In this document: positions 31,473 through 40,198 of the stretch, piece after piece | Numbering within the stretch: position 1 is the first letter of the stretch | Layout of the letters: the number at the start of each line of letters is the position of its first letter | Assembly (NCBI RefSeq): GCF_010093345.1 | Contig: NZ_PDWT01000001.1 | Coordinates: 620,001 to 684,000 of the forward strand | Direction of reading: 5' to 3' | Length of the DNA: 64,000 bases | From: Pseudoxanthomonas yeongjuensis | GTDB taxonomy: Bacteria; Pseudomonadota; Gammaproteobacteria; Xanthomonadales; Xanthomonadaceae | The notes under the pieces: generated by a model | What the model was told of the DNA's origin: nothing | Databases searched by the model: none | What the model saw: only the letters and a program-made list of their open reading frames with translations | Made by a program: the position numbers and the translations under genes

Positions 31473-31904
31473 ATGAATATTACTCGTACGATTTTCCTGC
31501 TTGCGTGCATTGCCGGAGCCAATACCTGCCTTGCCGAGGAAAACGCGTTTCCTGTACAGGGACAGGGCGCTGATCTCCTGCAAGCCCCGGTCGAGGTTCC
31601 GGACTTGTCGCCCCTAGCCGTCGCCGGACCGGTCGCGCTGGAGGAACCCAGCGCCATCGGCATTCCGGTCGACCCCGGAGTACTGCAGGAACTGCGTGGA
31701 GGCGAAAGCAGTGTCGACAATAAAGTCCTCACCGACGGATGGGTGGATGGCAACGTGGCCGAGGACGTGGTCACCGGTTCCAACGCCATCAATGGCGATG
31801 CCTTCGCCAACACATCCGGGATCAGCACCGTCATCCAGAACACCGGTAACAATGTCCTGATCCAGAACGGCATGGTGGTCAACGTGCAGTTCGTCGGTCC
31901 GTGA
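31473..31904 (+). CDS. Exported protein with double-glycine motif (Fap-like minor component)
   Basis: Protein of 143 residues with a Sec signal peptide (cleavage near C-L-A, residue 21). After a Pro/Val-rich stretch it carries I-P-V-D-P-G-V-L-Q-E-L-R-G-G (64-77), which has the spacing of a C39 processing site (Leu at -7, Leu at -4, Gly-Gly). The remaining 66 residues are Asn/Val-rich and end in I-Q-N-T-G-N-N-V-L-I-Q-N-G and V-G-P, like the C-terminus of the first gene. GGGAGAAAG precedes the ATG. The C39 peptidase gene starts one base after its stop. It is related to the fourth gene through the V-D-P...R-G-G motif. Confidence 0.72.
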   Translation: MNITRTIFLLACIAGANTCLAEENAFPVQGQGADLLQAPVEVPDLSPLAVAGPVALEEPSAIGIPVDPGVLQELRGGESSVDNKVLTDGWVDGNVAEDVVTGSNAINGDAFANTSGISTVIQNTGNNVLIQNGMVVNVQFVGP

Positions 31905-31905
31905 C

Positions 31906-32598
31906 ATGGACGTGGGCAAGCTCTGCCTAGGCCTGGGCCTGGTGGCGTCGTCGTTGATGCTGCCAGCGCAGGCCAAGGAGATGACGTTGCGCGTGCCGCA
32001 AGGCGCAAGCTATGCGGTGCGCGTTACCAGTCTGAAGGAGGCGCGTTACCAGACCACCATCGCGCAGCAATACGATTTCAGCTGCGGCTCGGCGGCCACC
32101 GCCACCCTGCTTACCTACCAGTACGGCCATCCGGTGGATGAGCGCCAGGTTTTCCTGGAAATGTATGAGCATGGCGACCAGGCCAAGATCCGGAAGCAAG
32201 GATTTTCGCTTCTGGACATGCGCAGGTACCTCGAGTCGGAGGGCTTCCAGGCCGATGGTTTCGAACTGCCGCTGGAAAAACTTTCGGAAGAGGGCCTGCC
32301 CGCCATCGTCCTGCTCAACGACCGCGGCTACCGGCATTTCGTCGTGGTCAAGGGTCTGCGCAATGGACGCGTGTTGCTGGGTGATCCGGCCCGCGGCACG
32401 CGCGCCATGCCGCGTTCCCGTTTCGAAGCGCTGTGGGACAACCACTTGCTATTCGTCGTGCACAACCGCCGCGACCGCGCGCGCTTCAACCAGGCCGTGG
32501 ACTGGCGTACCGCGCCACCGGCACCGCTGGAACTTGGGGTCCAGCGCGATGGCCTGCGCAACATTGCCCTGCCGAGGCGCGGTGTGGGAGATATCTGA
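31906..32598 (+). CDS. fapD: FapD-like periplasmic C39 peptidase
   Basis: Cysteine protease of 230 residues with a Sec signal peptide (about 1-23) and a single peptidase C39 domain. The catalytic set is complete: oxyanion Gln 54/55, C60 in D-F-S-C-G, H144 in Y-R-H-F and D160 in G-D-P-A-R-G. Unlike bacteriocin exporters it has no membrane or ATPase domain, as in FapD of Pseudomonas amyloid operons. C39 enzymes cut after Gly-Gly; both neighbours, one base upstream and three bases downstream, carry such a motif after a signal peptide. The gene order C39 peptidase, small exported protein, barrel matches fapD-fapE-fapF. Confidence 0.85.
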   Translation: MDVGKLCLGLGLVASSLMLPAQAKEMTLRVPQGASYAVRVTSLKEARYQTTIAQQYDFSCGSAATATLLTYQYGHPVDERQVFLEMYEHGDQAKIRKQGFSLLDMRRYLESEGFQADGFELPLEKLSEEGLPAIVLLNDRGYRHFVVVKGLRNGRVLLGDPARGTRAMPRSRFEALWDNHLLFVVHNRRDRARFNQAVDWRTAPPAPLELGVQRDGLRNIALPRRGVGDI

Positions 32599-32601
32599 GC
32601 C

Positions 32602-33114
32602 ATGAACAGAATCCTTTTCCTCGGTGTGTTGTGCGCGATCTTTGCCAGCCCGCCCGCGATTTCCGCCGATGCAGCGTCGCCGGACTCCGCTCCCGACGCC
32701 CTTGGCAACGAATGGGTGCCGGTCGATCCGGCCATCCTTGCCAAAATGCGCGGCGGCATGCTGCTGCCTTCCGGACTGTCGCTTTCATTCGGCATAGACA
32801 GGCTGGTGTACGTCAACGGCGACCTGGTCGCCAGCACGCGCCTGCATATCGCCGACATCGCCCAGATGACCCGGGAAGACGCGGCGGCCCTGGTGGCGCT
32901 AAACCAGGGCACGGTCATCCAGATCGGCAGTGGCAACGTCATCGCTCCGGGTCCGGCCACCAATGGGCTGGTGATCCAGAACACGCTGGACAACCAGGAC
33001 ATCCGCGCCCTGACCAGTCTGCAGGTTGGCGTGGACACCTTGGGCATGTTGCAGGCAATCAATAGCTACGACGCGCTGTATAACGCCTTGATCGCGTCGC
33101 CCGGTGGCCCATGA
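32602..33114 (+). CDS. FapE-like exported protein with double-glycine motif
   Basis: Protein of 170 residues with a Sec signal peptide (cleavage after I-S-A, about residue 21). V-P-V-D-P-A-I-L-A-K-M-R-G-G (39-52) has Leu at -7 and Met at -4 from a Gly-Gly, like the second gene. The following domain contains G-L-V-I-Q-N-T-L-D-N-Q (122-132) and a Leu-rich C-terminus, features I associate with FapE. It starts 3 bp after the C39 gene and its stop overlaps the start of the barrel gene by ATGA. Role as a minor fibre or nucleator component is inferred. Confidence 0.72.
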   Translation: MNRILFLGVLCAIFASPPAISADAASPDSAPDALGNEWVPVDPAILAKMRGGMLLPSGLSLSFGIDRLVYVNGDLVASTRLHIADIAQMTREDAAALVALNQGTVIQIGSGNVIAPGPATNGLVIQNTLDNQDIRALTSLQVGVDTLGMLQAINSYDALYNALIASPGGP

Positions 33115-34463
33115 ACACGGAGAAGGCTGTGCAACGGAAGACATCGAAGCATCATGCGAGCCTGATCCCGCTGGTATGCGCCACGCTTTCGTTCTGCTAC
33201 GGCGCCAATGCCCAACAGGCCACCGGCACATGGGATGCGAGTCGGCTGGCTGTCCTGCAGCAGCAGATCAACGAGCAATCACAGAAGCTTGAAGACATGC
33301 GCCAGGCGATAGGGGTGCAGGAAGAAAGCCTGTCCCGCCTGCAGCGTGCACTGGATGACGAGGTCCTGGCCAGCGCGCGCGCGCGCGGCATCCAGCCGGC
33401 ACCGCCGCACCCGATGCTGCAGTCCGCCCCCGCCTATGCACAGGCACAGAGCCGCCCGGTGGAAGAAACACGGCAGCCCGTCGGGCAGGCGCCGGAAACC
33501 GATGACCGGCCCCCGGAAGTGGCGCAGATCTTCGACCAGCCCGGGGTGCTTACGCCACCCGGGAAGTTCGTACTGGAACCTTCGCTGCAGTACGGTTATT
33601 CCTCCAACGATCGCGTTGCACTGGTCGGATACACCATCATCCCGGCGCTGCTGATCGGATTGATCGATGTGCGCCAGGTGAAGACCACCTCGGCGACGGC
33701 CACCCTCACCGGACGTTACGGCCTGAACAACCGCTTCGAGCTGGAGGCAAAGATCCCCTATGTCTACGTCAACGGCGACACGGTCAGCCGAGAGATCTTC
33801 ACCGGCACGGCGGTGGACAATGTATTCAACTCCCACGGCGACGGCTTGGGCGACGTGGAGGTCACCGCGCGCTACCAGATCAACCGGGGCGGCCCGGACA
33901 AGCCTTTCTATGTGGCCTGGCTGCGCTACAAGAGCAGGACAGGCAAGGACCTCTTTGAGGTGGTGACCGACTGCATCACCCGTTGCGTCGGCAACACCAC
34001 CGGCACCGGGCTGCCCCTGGACCTGCCGACCGGCAGTGGCTTCGAGGCGATCCAGCCCGGCGTCACCTGGCTGTTTCCCTCCGACCCGGTGGTGTTTTTC
34101 GGAAGCCTGAGCTACCTGCACAATTTCAAGCGCAATAACGTGTCGCGCACGCTCGTCGACGGCCAGCGCGAGCTGCTCGGCGACGTGGAAGCCGGAGACA
34201 TCATCGGCTTCAACCTGGGCATGGGCCTGGCCTTGAACGAGAAGGCCGCCATCAGCATCGGCTACGACCAGAACCTGGTGGCCAAGACCAAGCAGAATGG
34301 CGAGGCGGTCGCCGGTTCGGTGAATGTCACCCTGGCTACCCTGCTGCTGGGAGGCACGTACCGGTTCAACGAAAAAGCGTCACTGAACGTGGCGCTGGGC
34401 GCGGGCCTGACCCGTGATACCCCGGACGTGAGCGTGACGGTGCGCGTGCCCGTCACTTTCTGA
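33111..34463 (+). CDS. fapF: FapF-like outer-membrane amyloid secretion channel
   Basis: Protein of 450 residues: Sec signal peptide (cleavage about residue 35), a coiled coil (about 43-92, Q-Q-Q-I-N-E-Q-S-Q-K-L-E), a Pro-rich linker (about 94-133), then a beta-barrel that ends in V-T-F with a C-terminal Phe. The barrel starts with I-F-D-Q-P-G-V-L-T-P-P-G-K and continues E-P-S-L-Q-Y, G-Y-T-I-I-P-A and L-I-D-V-R, all typical of FapF, the trimeric channel gated by an N-terminal coiled coil. It is the last gene of the operon. It should carry the processed subunits across the outer membrane. Confidence 0.87.
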   Translation: MNTEKAVQRKTSKHHASLIPLVCATLSFCYGANAQQATGTWDASRLAVLQQQINEQSQKLEDMRQAIGVQEESLSRLQRALDDEVLASARARGIQPAPPHPMLQSAPAYAQAQSRPVEETRQPVGQAPETDDRPPEVAQIFDQPGVLTPPGKFVLEPSLQYGYSSNDRVALVGYTIIPALLIGLIDVRQVKTTSATATLTGRYGLNNRFELEAKIPYVYVNGDTVSREIFTGTAVDNVFNSHGDGLGDVEVTARYQINRGGPDKPFYVAWLRYKSRTGKDLFEVVTDCITRCVGNTTGTGLPLDLPTGSGFEAIQPGVTWLFPSDPVVFFGSLSYLHNFKRNNVSRTLVDGQRELLGDVEAGDIIGFNLGMGLALNEKAAISIGYDQNLVAKTKQNGEAVAGSVNVTLATLLLGGTYRFNEKASLNVALGAGLTRDTPDVSVTVRVPVTF

Positions 34464-34523
34464 CAGGTCATCGGCGCAAGGGAAGGACGGGTACGCATCC
34501 GCCCCTGGGTTGCCTGCAAGCTG

Positions 34524-35597
34524 TCAACGCTTGAAGCGGTAGTGCGCGACCATCCACTCGTTGCCGTTGTCGAAACCGAACAGCTCCGCGCAAGCCATCC
34601 AGAACATGCGCCAGCGCTGGTACCAGACGGCCGCATCGGCCATCCCGTAGACCCCTTGCAGCACGCGCATGACCTGGTCGCGGTTGTTGTCCTGGTTCTG
34701 CAGCCAGGCATTGGCGGTCTTTTCGTAATGCGTGCCCGACAGCAGCCAGCGCTGCTCGATCGATATCACGTCCTGGAAGTGCAGCAAGGTGTCCGCCGAA
34801 GGCATCAGCCCGCCGGTGAAGAAATGCCGGCCCATCCAGTTGCCCTCGCTGGTGGCCTCGAACAGGTACAGAAGTTCGCGATGGCAGAACAGATGCACGA
34901 ACAACTTGCCGCCTGGCACCAGCCAGTTGCCGATGCGCTTCAGCAGTTCCTGGTAGCTGCGCATGTGCTCGAACATCTCGATCGAAACCACACGGTCGTA
35001 GCTGGCTTCCTCCAGGCGCAGGCTGTTGACGTCCGCAGTGATCACCTCGACGTTGAAGATGGCGCGCTCCAGGCAACGCGCCTCGATGAATTCTCGTTGC
35101 GCCTTGGAATTGGAAACCGCGGTGATGCGCGCGTTGGGAAATTGCTTGGCCATCCACAGGGTCAACGAGCCCCAACCACAACCCAGCTCGAGGATGCGCT
35201 GGCCATCGCCCAGCTCAGCCCGTTCCACATACAACCGCATCATGTGTTCCTCCGCCATATTGAGACTGGTGGTGGACTCATCCCAGAAACAGCTGCTGTA
35301 TTTCAGGTGCTTGCCCAGGCAGAGTTGGAAGAACTCGGCGGGCAGTTCGTGGTGCTGGCGGTTGACTGTCCGGGTTTCCAGCGCGATGTCGCTGCTACGC
35401 AATCCCTCCAGCCAGGCCTGCTGGCGCTCGAACACGGCATCGGTGCCACCCTTGCGTTCGTCCTTCAGGCGCTGCGCGCACTGGCGGCGGATGCCCATCC
35501 TGAGGATGTTGTCGGGAATACGGCCGGATTCCGCCCAGCGAGTGGCAAGACTCTCTTTTTCGGATTCGGCGGCGTACGAAGTGGTCGGTGTGGACAT
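34524..35597 (-). CDS. SAM-dependent methyltransferase of the cyclopropane fatty acid synthase family
   Basis: Protein of 357 residues with the Cfa/mycolic-acid cyclopropane synthase core: Y-S-S-C-F-W near residue 99, the SAM-binding L-E-L-G-C-G-W-G-S (about 136-144), and S-I-E-M-F-E-H, then a C-terminal W-x-x-x-M-A-C segment. It lacks the N-terminal extra domain of E. coli Cfa. It could cyclopropanate or methylate membrane lipids, but related enzymes methylate other acyl chains, so substrate is open. It converges on the Fap-like operon (60 bp apart) and is probably independent of it. Confidence 0.82.
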   Translation of the reverse strand: MSTPTTSYAAESEKESLATRWAESGRIPDNILRMGIRRQCAQRLKDERKGGTDAVFERQQAWLEGLRSSDIALETRTVNRQHHELPAEFFQLCLGKHLKYSSCFWDESTTSLNMAEEHMMRLYVERAELGDGQRILELGCGWGSLTLWMAKQFPNARITAVSNSKAQREFIEARCLERAIFNVEVITADVNSLRLEEASYDRVVSIEMFEHMRSYQELLKRIGNWLVPGGKLFVHLFCHRELLYLFEATSEGNWMGRHFFTGGLMPSADTLLHFQDVISIEQRWLLSGTHYEKTANAWLQNQDNNRDQVMRVLQGVYGMADAAVWYQRWRMFWMACAELFGFDNGNEWMVAHYRFKR

Positions 35598-36106
35598 GCA
35601 GTCTCCAGGGGCTGGACATCGATGCTTCGGGGGAAGCAGCAGGAATGAACGGCGGATGCGGCGCTGCCCGGCCGCGGGTGCGAACCTGCGGCGGGGTGGG
35701 GGAGTGCCTGCAAACGCAGTCGGTCATGCGCGGGCAATCATCATCGTCCTTGATTTTGGCCATGCGCTGATAACTCGGGTTTGGACGATCTGCCGGGGAT
35801 GCGAAGCATCCGTTGCATGACGACATAGCTGAACAGGCCTGCCGCCGCTCCCCAGGGCGTTCCCGACATTACCAGCACTTCGACTGGTGGTTCTGTGAAA
35901 CCCGCCGCAGCCCGGCCATACGAGTACCGTGGAAACGACCCGTAATCGCGTCGGCTTCACGAACTCGGATCAACTCGGGGTTCTCCTACCCGGTCGGGAT
36001 CGGATTTCCTACGAATTTCCACCGGCTAGTCGCCTTGTGCCGGATCCGACCACGGATACGATTGGCTCACGCCAAGGACAGGCGTGATCAGTCGAGGGAG
36101 CAGGGA
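35598..36106. other. Intergenic region, nothing coding recognised
   Basis: About 510 bp between two divergent genes. It must hold the promoters for the methyltransferase (minus) and the DUF4124 gene (plus). No conserved protein reads through it. Its composition is less biased than the flanking genes, consistent with non-coding or decayed DNA next to the IS remnant downstream. Confidence 0.4.
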
Positions 36107-36529
36107 ATGCGTGCAGTAATGGTGCCTTTTATTTTATTCATCGCTTCCAATGCCAGCGCACAGCAGGTCTACAAATGCGTCCGTGGCAACGAAGTCAGTT
36201 ACCAGTCCACAGCTTGCGACGGCACCCAGAAGGTTGTCAGGCAGTGGGATGCGACCCCGGAGCCGGAACCAACGAGCGATGAGCTTCGCCAGCGTCAGCT
36301 GAAGAGCCAACGCGGTAGCGCCCAATCCGCACAGCTCAGCCGCGCTGCAGGTAGCGGACGGAAACGCTACGCGAGCAACCACCGGGAATCCTGGAGCAGG
36401 AAACCCGGCGTGTCGCGTTGCGATGCCGCCAAGGCGCGCCGCGAAGCGAAGCTGAAGTCGGTCGGACTGAAACGGACGTTCGATCTGTTGCGCAAGCTGG
36501 ATGACATCGTCAACGAAGCCTGCAAATAG
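36107..36529 (+). CDS. DUF4124 domain exported protein
   Basis: Protein of 140 residues with a short signal peptide (cleavage near A-S-A, residue 17). A DUF4124 domain follows, with the typical Q-V-Y-K-C and a second Cys in S-T-A-C-D-G, which probably form a disulphide. The C-terminal half is basic with another pair of cysteines. The start at 36107 has GGGAGCAGGGA upstream; the longer open frame before it is not coding. Nine bases after its stop begins an IS3-type transposase remnant, so its present 3' end may have been shaped by that insertion. Function unknown. Confidence 0.78.
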   Translation: MRAVMVPFILFIASNASAQQVYKCVRGNEVSYQSTACDGTQKVVRQWDATPEPEPTSDELRQRQLKSQRGSAQSAQLSRAAGSGRKRYASNHRESWSRKPGVSRCDAAKARREAKLKSVGLKRTFDLLRKLDDIVNEACK

Positions 36530-36537
36530 GTTCCAGG

Positions 36538-37134
36538 CTGGCGCTGCGTCGGCGCAAGAAGGTCAAGTTACCCGTCGCCTTGCGCTAGAAGCTGGCGCCA
36601 GCGGCCGCGCCCAACGACGTGTTGAGCATGGACTTCGTGTTCGACCAACTGGCCAACGGTCGCCGGATCAAGCGCCTGACCATTGCCGACGACTTTACGC
36701 ATGAGTGCACAAGCATCGTCGTTGACCATGGCATCAGCAGTGCCTGCGTGGTGCGCATGCTGGACCAGGCCGCATGCTTCCGCGGCTATCCGCGTGCGGT
36801 GTGCACCGACAACGGTCCGGAGTTCACCAGTCGCGCCTCCATCGTCTAGACGCAGCAGCACGGCATCGAACACATCCTGATCGAACCCGGAAAACCCATG
36901 CAGAACGGCTATATCGAGAGCTTCAATGGAAAATTCCGCGACGGGTGCTTGAACGAGCACTGGTTCATTTCGCTGATCCAAGCCCGCGAAGTCATCGCTG
37001 ATTGGCGATGCGACTACAACGAGGTTCGATCGCACAGCAGTTGCGGCCGCATCCCGCCGTCACAGTTCGCCGCCAATTATCGCGCACAACAAGACGACAA
37101 CGCTGTACCCTCCAGCCCCGGGCTTTATCAGTAA
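36538..37134 (+). pseudogene. IS3-family transposase OrfB remnant
   Basis: One reading frame gives the C-terminal two thirds of an IS3-family DDE transposase (rve domain): M-D-F-V-F-D with the first Asp, C-T-D-N-G-P-E-F with the second, and N-G-Y-I-E-S-F-N-G-K-F-R with the Glu. It is interrupted by two in-frame TAG codons, at 36586-36588 and 36847-36849, with no frameshift. OrfA and the 5' part of OrfB are missing, as are recognisable terminal repeats. It is therefore an old, inactive fragment. Confidence 0.9.
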
Positions 37135-37344
37135 TCACTGGTACGGCTGGTGGGGGCTGATCAGATCAAAACCAAACAGCCTCGGGCATTCCCGGGGCGG
37201 TTCACCAGCTTGGGCCGAGCCCAGTATCAAGCGTATTTTCGCTCTGCGGGAGCGAGGATCTTCGTTGTATGATTGAAGAAGCGGCAATAGGTCGGGGAGG
37301 GCTTCGCTTACTCTCTTGGTAGAAGTACGTAAGCGGCGGGCCTT

Positions 37345-39768
37345 ATGCGTCTGAAGTATCTGTTCGGCGAATTCGAACTTAATCCGGCATCGCGAGAGCT
37401 TTTGCGCAACGGAAAGTTGGTCGCGCTTCGTCCGCGATCGCTGGAATGCCTGATTTATCTGATCGAGCATCGCGATCGGGCCGTAGGGCGCGATGAGCTG
37501 ATTTCGGCGGTCTGGGGACGAATCGATGCCAGCGGCACGGTTGTGGCGCAGACATTGCTGCGCGCACGCAAGGCGCTGGACGACACCGGCGATCAACAGG
37601 CGATGATCCGCACGCTGCCCCGGTTCGGCTATCGGTGGGTGATGCCGGTCCAGGAAGTGGCGCTCTCATCCGAAACGGACGGAGCGGATGGCGAGTCTGT
37701 TGCCGAGGCCGCACCTCCCGAGAGGGAGCCAATCGTCCCGGCCGATGCCTGGGAGGAAGTCGAGGTCGAGGCTCCGGCACCGGAACCTGAAGGAGGGAGG
37801 GCCGGAGACGGCATGGCAGTGGAACCGGGTATCGGAACAGCCATGGCGGCGCCATCGGCGACCGTATGGGCTCGACGCTTCCCGCAACTGGGATGGTCGA
37901 TGCTGGTCATGTTGCTGGTGGCGGCCGGGCTTGGCTTCTACTACCTGCGGTATTGGGACAAGGGGCCATCGGTCACGGCGGATGACGCGGTGCTGGTCAT
38001 GCCGGTCGCCGTCGTTCCCATGGATTCGGAGAATGCATGGGTCCGGTTGGGCGCCATGGACTACATGGCCGCACGGCTTCGTGGCAGCGGCATTAACGTG
38101 CTGCCCAGCGAACAGGTTTTGCGCCTGAGCGCGGCTGTCGAAGGCGATGCGCCTGTCCTGGCCCGAAAAAAGCTGCTTGCGCTCAGTGGCGCCCGCTGGA
38201 TCATCCTGCCGGAAATGCGACGGGAGCAAGAAGGCTGGCGGGTCCGCCTACGCTTGTTCGATGCCGGGGAGGAGCAAAGGATCGAAGCGCGAGGAGGCAC
38301 AGTGCTGGTGGCCGCCGCCGAGGCGGCCGATGCGTGGCTGCGGCGGCAGGGTGGGAGCGGGGCCGGGCCGCCGCCAGGCCCGCTGACCGAGCGCCTGCAT
38401 CGGATCGATGCGGAGATTCTGGCGGGTCGGTTGACGGAAGCACGCCGGCTGGTCAGGTCGGCATCGCCCGATGAGCGCGGCGATCCCCGATTCCTCCTTC
38501 GTGAGGCGAGGTTGGAGTTCCGTGCCGCCAATTTCGACGTCTCGGGCAGGCTCTTCCAGAGCGCCTTGGACCAGGCGCCCAAAGCAGATCTGGAGACAAG
38601 GATCGACGCGCTGATCGGATTGGGGACCGTCGAACGCTCGCGAAACAACCTGGACGCCGCCGAGCAGCGGTTCACCCAGTCGCTGGTGCTGCTGGAATCG
38701 CTGCCTCCCGATCGCGTCAATTCGAGGATGGTCGGGGTGACCTATCAGGGGCGCGGAATCATCCGTGCCCAACGCGGCGATGTCGACGCCGGCGTCAAGG
38801 ACATGGGGCAGGCACGAGTCTGGCTTCAGCGCTCCGGGGATCTCATCAGGTTGGGGGTGGTGGGGCACAACATCGGCAAGGCCGAGGCCATCCGCGGGGA
38901 CTATCTGCAGGCCTTGCATGAGTTTGACCGCTCGATCGAAACCTTCGAACGCTTCCGGGTCAACGACTATCTTGCGATCACCCTGCAGGAGAAGGCGGAG
39001 GTGCAGATCGTCCTGGCCAGGCCGGCTGAGGCCTGGAGCACCATCCGCCGCGCAGAAGTGCAATTGCCGAAGTTGGAAAACGGTGATGTCGCCATGGGCA
39101 TCCTGGCGACGAAAGCCAAGATCCAGATAACCCTGGGGCGATTGCGCGACGCCCACGACACGCTAACCGGCCTACGCTCGCGCGGCATGCCGGACACTGA
39201 TCCGCGCCTCCTGGAATTGTGGCTACGCCTGTATCTGGCACGGGGCGAATTCGCCGAGGCCCGACGGCTTGCCGAGAACGGACCGCCTGCGGCCGGCGCG
39301 AGTGGCGGGCTGATGCTGGCCGCCATTCAGGCCGCGCTGCGCGGCCGCGAAGTCCGGCTGGCCAGAACTTGGCTGGTGGAAGTTGCGCCGCGCGACGAAC
39401 AGGCGGGCGACCACGCCATCGCCTTGGGACTAGCGCGTTCGCTCATCGCCCGGGCTACAGGAGAGCGTGGCGCCGCTCTTCAGCAGGCGGATAAGGTCGC
39501 GGTCTTGGTGGGGGGGCGCGCCGCCCCGGAGATGGAAATCCGGACTGGCGTCATGCAGGCGATGCTGCTGCTCGATACGCATCAGTACGCTGCCGCGTCG
39601 GCCATCATGGGCGAACTGGAGAAGTACGCGGAGACGGACTACCGCGTGGCCTGGGTCATGTCGGCGTTGTACCAGGCCTTGGGCGATCCGCGTGCCGCGG
39701 CATCCGCAGGCGAGCGCATCAGGACGCTTGGCGGGGAGCGTGATACGGCGATCGAGCCTATCCTGTGA
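37345..39768 (+). CDS. ToxR/CadC-like membrane transcription regulator with TPR-like domain
   Basis: Protein of 807 residues. Residues 1-100 form an OmpR/ToxR winged helix (F-E-L-N-P-A-S-R-E-L, then W-G-R-I-D-A-S-G-T and R-T-L-P-R-F-G-Y-R-W). A Pro/Glu/Ala-rich linker leads to one membrane segment (about 183-203), and about 600 periplasmic residues of helical TPR-like repeats follow. Such one-component regulators are abundant in Lysobacter-type genomes, where they often sit next to secreted enzymes. The M4 protease gene lies 430 bp downstream on the same strand and is a plausible target. No receiver domain is present. Confidence 0.85.
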   Translation: MRLKYLFGEFELNPASRELLRNGKLVALRPRSLECLIYLIEHRDRAVGRDELISAVWGRIDASGTVVAQTLLRARKALDDTGDQQAMIRTLPRFGYRWVMPVQEVALSSETDGADGESVAEAAPPEREPIVPADAWEEVEVEAPAPEPEGGRAGDGMAVEPGIGTAMAAPSATVWARRFPQLGWSMLVMLLVAAGLGFYYLRYWDKGPSVTADDAVLVMPVAVVPMDSENAWVRLGAMDYMAARLRGSGINVLPSEQVLRLSAAVEGDAPVLARKKLLALSGARWIILPEMRREQEGWRVRLRLFDAGEEQRIEARGGTVLVAAAEAADAWLRRQGGSGAGPPPGPLTERLHRIDAEILAGRLTEARRLVRSASPDERGDPRFLLREARLEFRAANFDVSGRLFQSALDQAPKADLETRIDALIGLGTVERSRNNLDAAEQRFTQSLVLLESLPPDRVNSRMVGVTYQGRGIIRAQRGDVDAGVKDMGQARVWLQRSGDLIRLGVVGHNIGKAEAIRGDYLQALHEFDRSIETFERFRVNDYLAITLQEKAEVQIVLARPAEAWSTIRRAEVQLPKLENGDVAMGILATKAKIQITLGRLRDAHDTLTGLRSRGMPDTDPRLLELWLRLYLARGEFAEARRLAENGPPAAGASGGLMLAAIQAALRGREVRLARTWLVEVAPRDEQAGDHAIALGLARSLIARATGERGAALQQADKVAVLVGGRAAPEMEIRTGVMQAMLLLDTHQYAAASAIMGELEKYAETDYRVAWVMSALYQALGDPRAAASAGERIRTLGGERDTAIEPIL

Positions 39769-40198
39769 CCTCGCAGGGTCGATCCCCCGGAGATCGACTT
39801 GGCCGGACGCGGGGAGGCGCTATTTCACACCTCCCCCGATCTCTTGCTTGCCCGCGGAAAATATCCGGTCGGGCGTGATCGCTGCGGCAATGGAGATTCG
39901 GCGCCTCGTGTCCGGCATTTTCCCGGCGTGGACTCCATGCAAGGCGATCGGAATCGCAAAGGCATCATGTTGGCGATACCGGCCCATGACCATGCTCGCC
40001 AACGGGCGTCCTCAGGCGCGCCATGAGGCTGCGGGCCATGACCGATGCGTTTGCGTTCGATTTCCTTTCCATTACCTCGCCGTTTCCGCCACTTGTGGTA
40101 CGCCCGGCATACGGGGGAAAGTTGATTCCAGTAGCCATGCTGCGGCGGGCTGCTCGCGCGTTGCGATTACGTCGGAATCGATGCCATAGGGGTAGTTC
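39769..40198. other. Intergenic region upstream of the M4 protease
   Basis: No recognisable gene. A hairpin GTCGATC-N7-GATCGAC (39778-39798) ten bases after the regulator stop may end its transcript, though there is no T-run. A possible start region for protease transcription lies near 40160-40190 (TTGCGA then a weak -10). The rest shows nothing I can name. Confidence 0.4.

Noticed and set aside
29987-32008. Minus-strand frame rich in Ala, Ile and Val opposite the glycine-rich gene
   Set aside because: Caused by the Gly-rich repeat read in antisense; it runs across two terminators and two genes with good ribosome sites on the plus strand.
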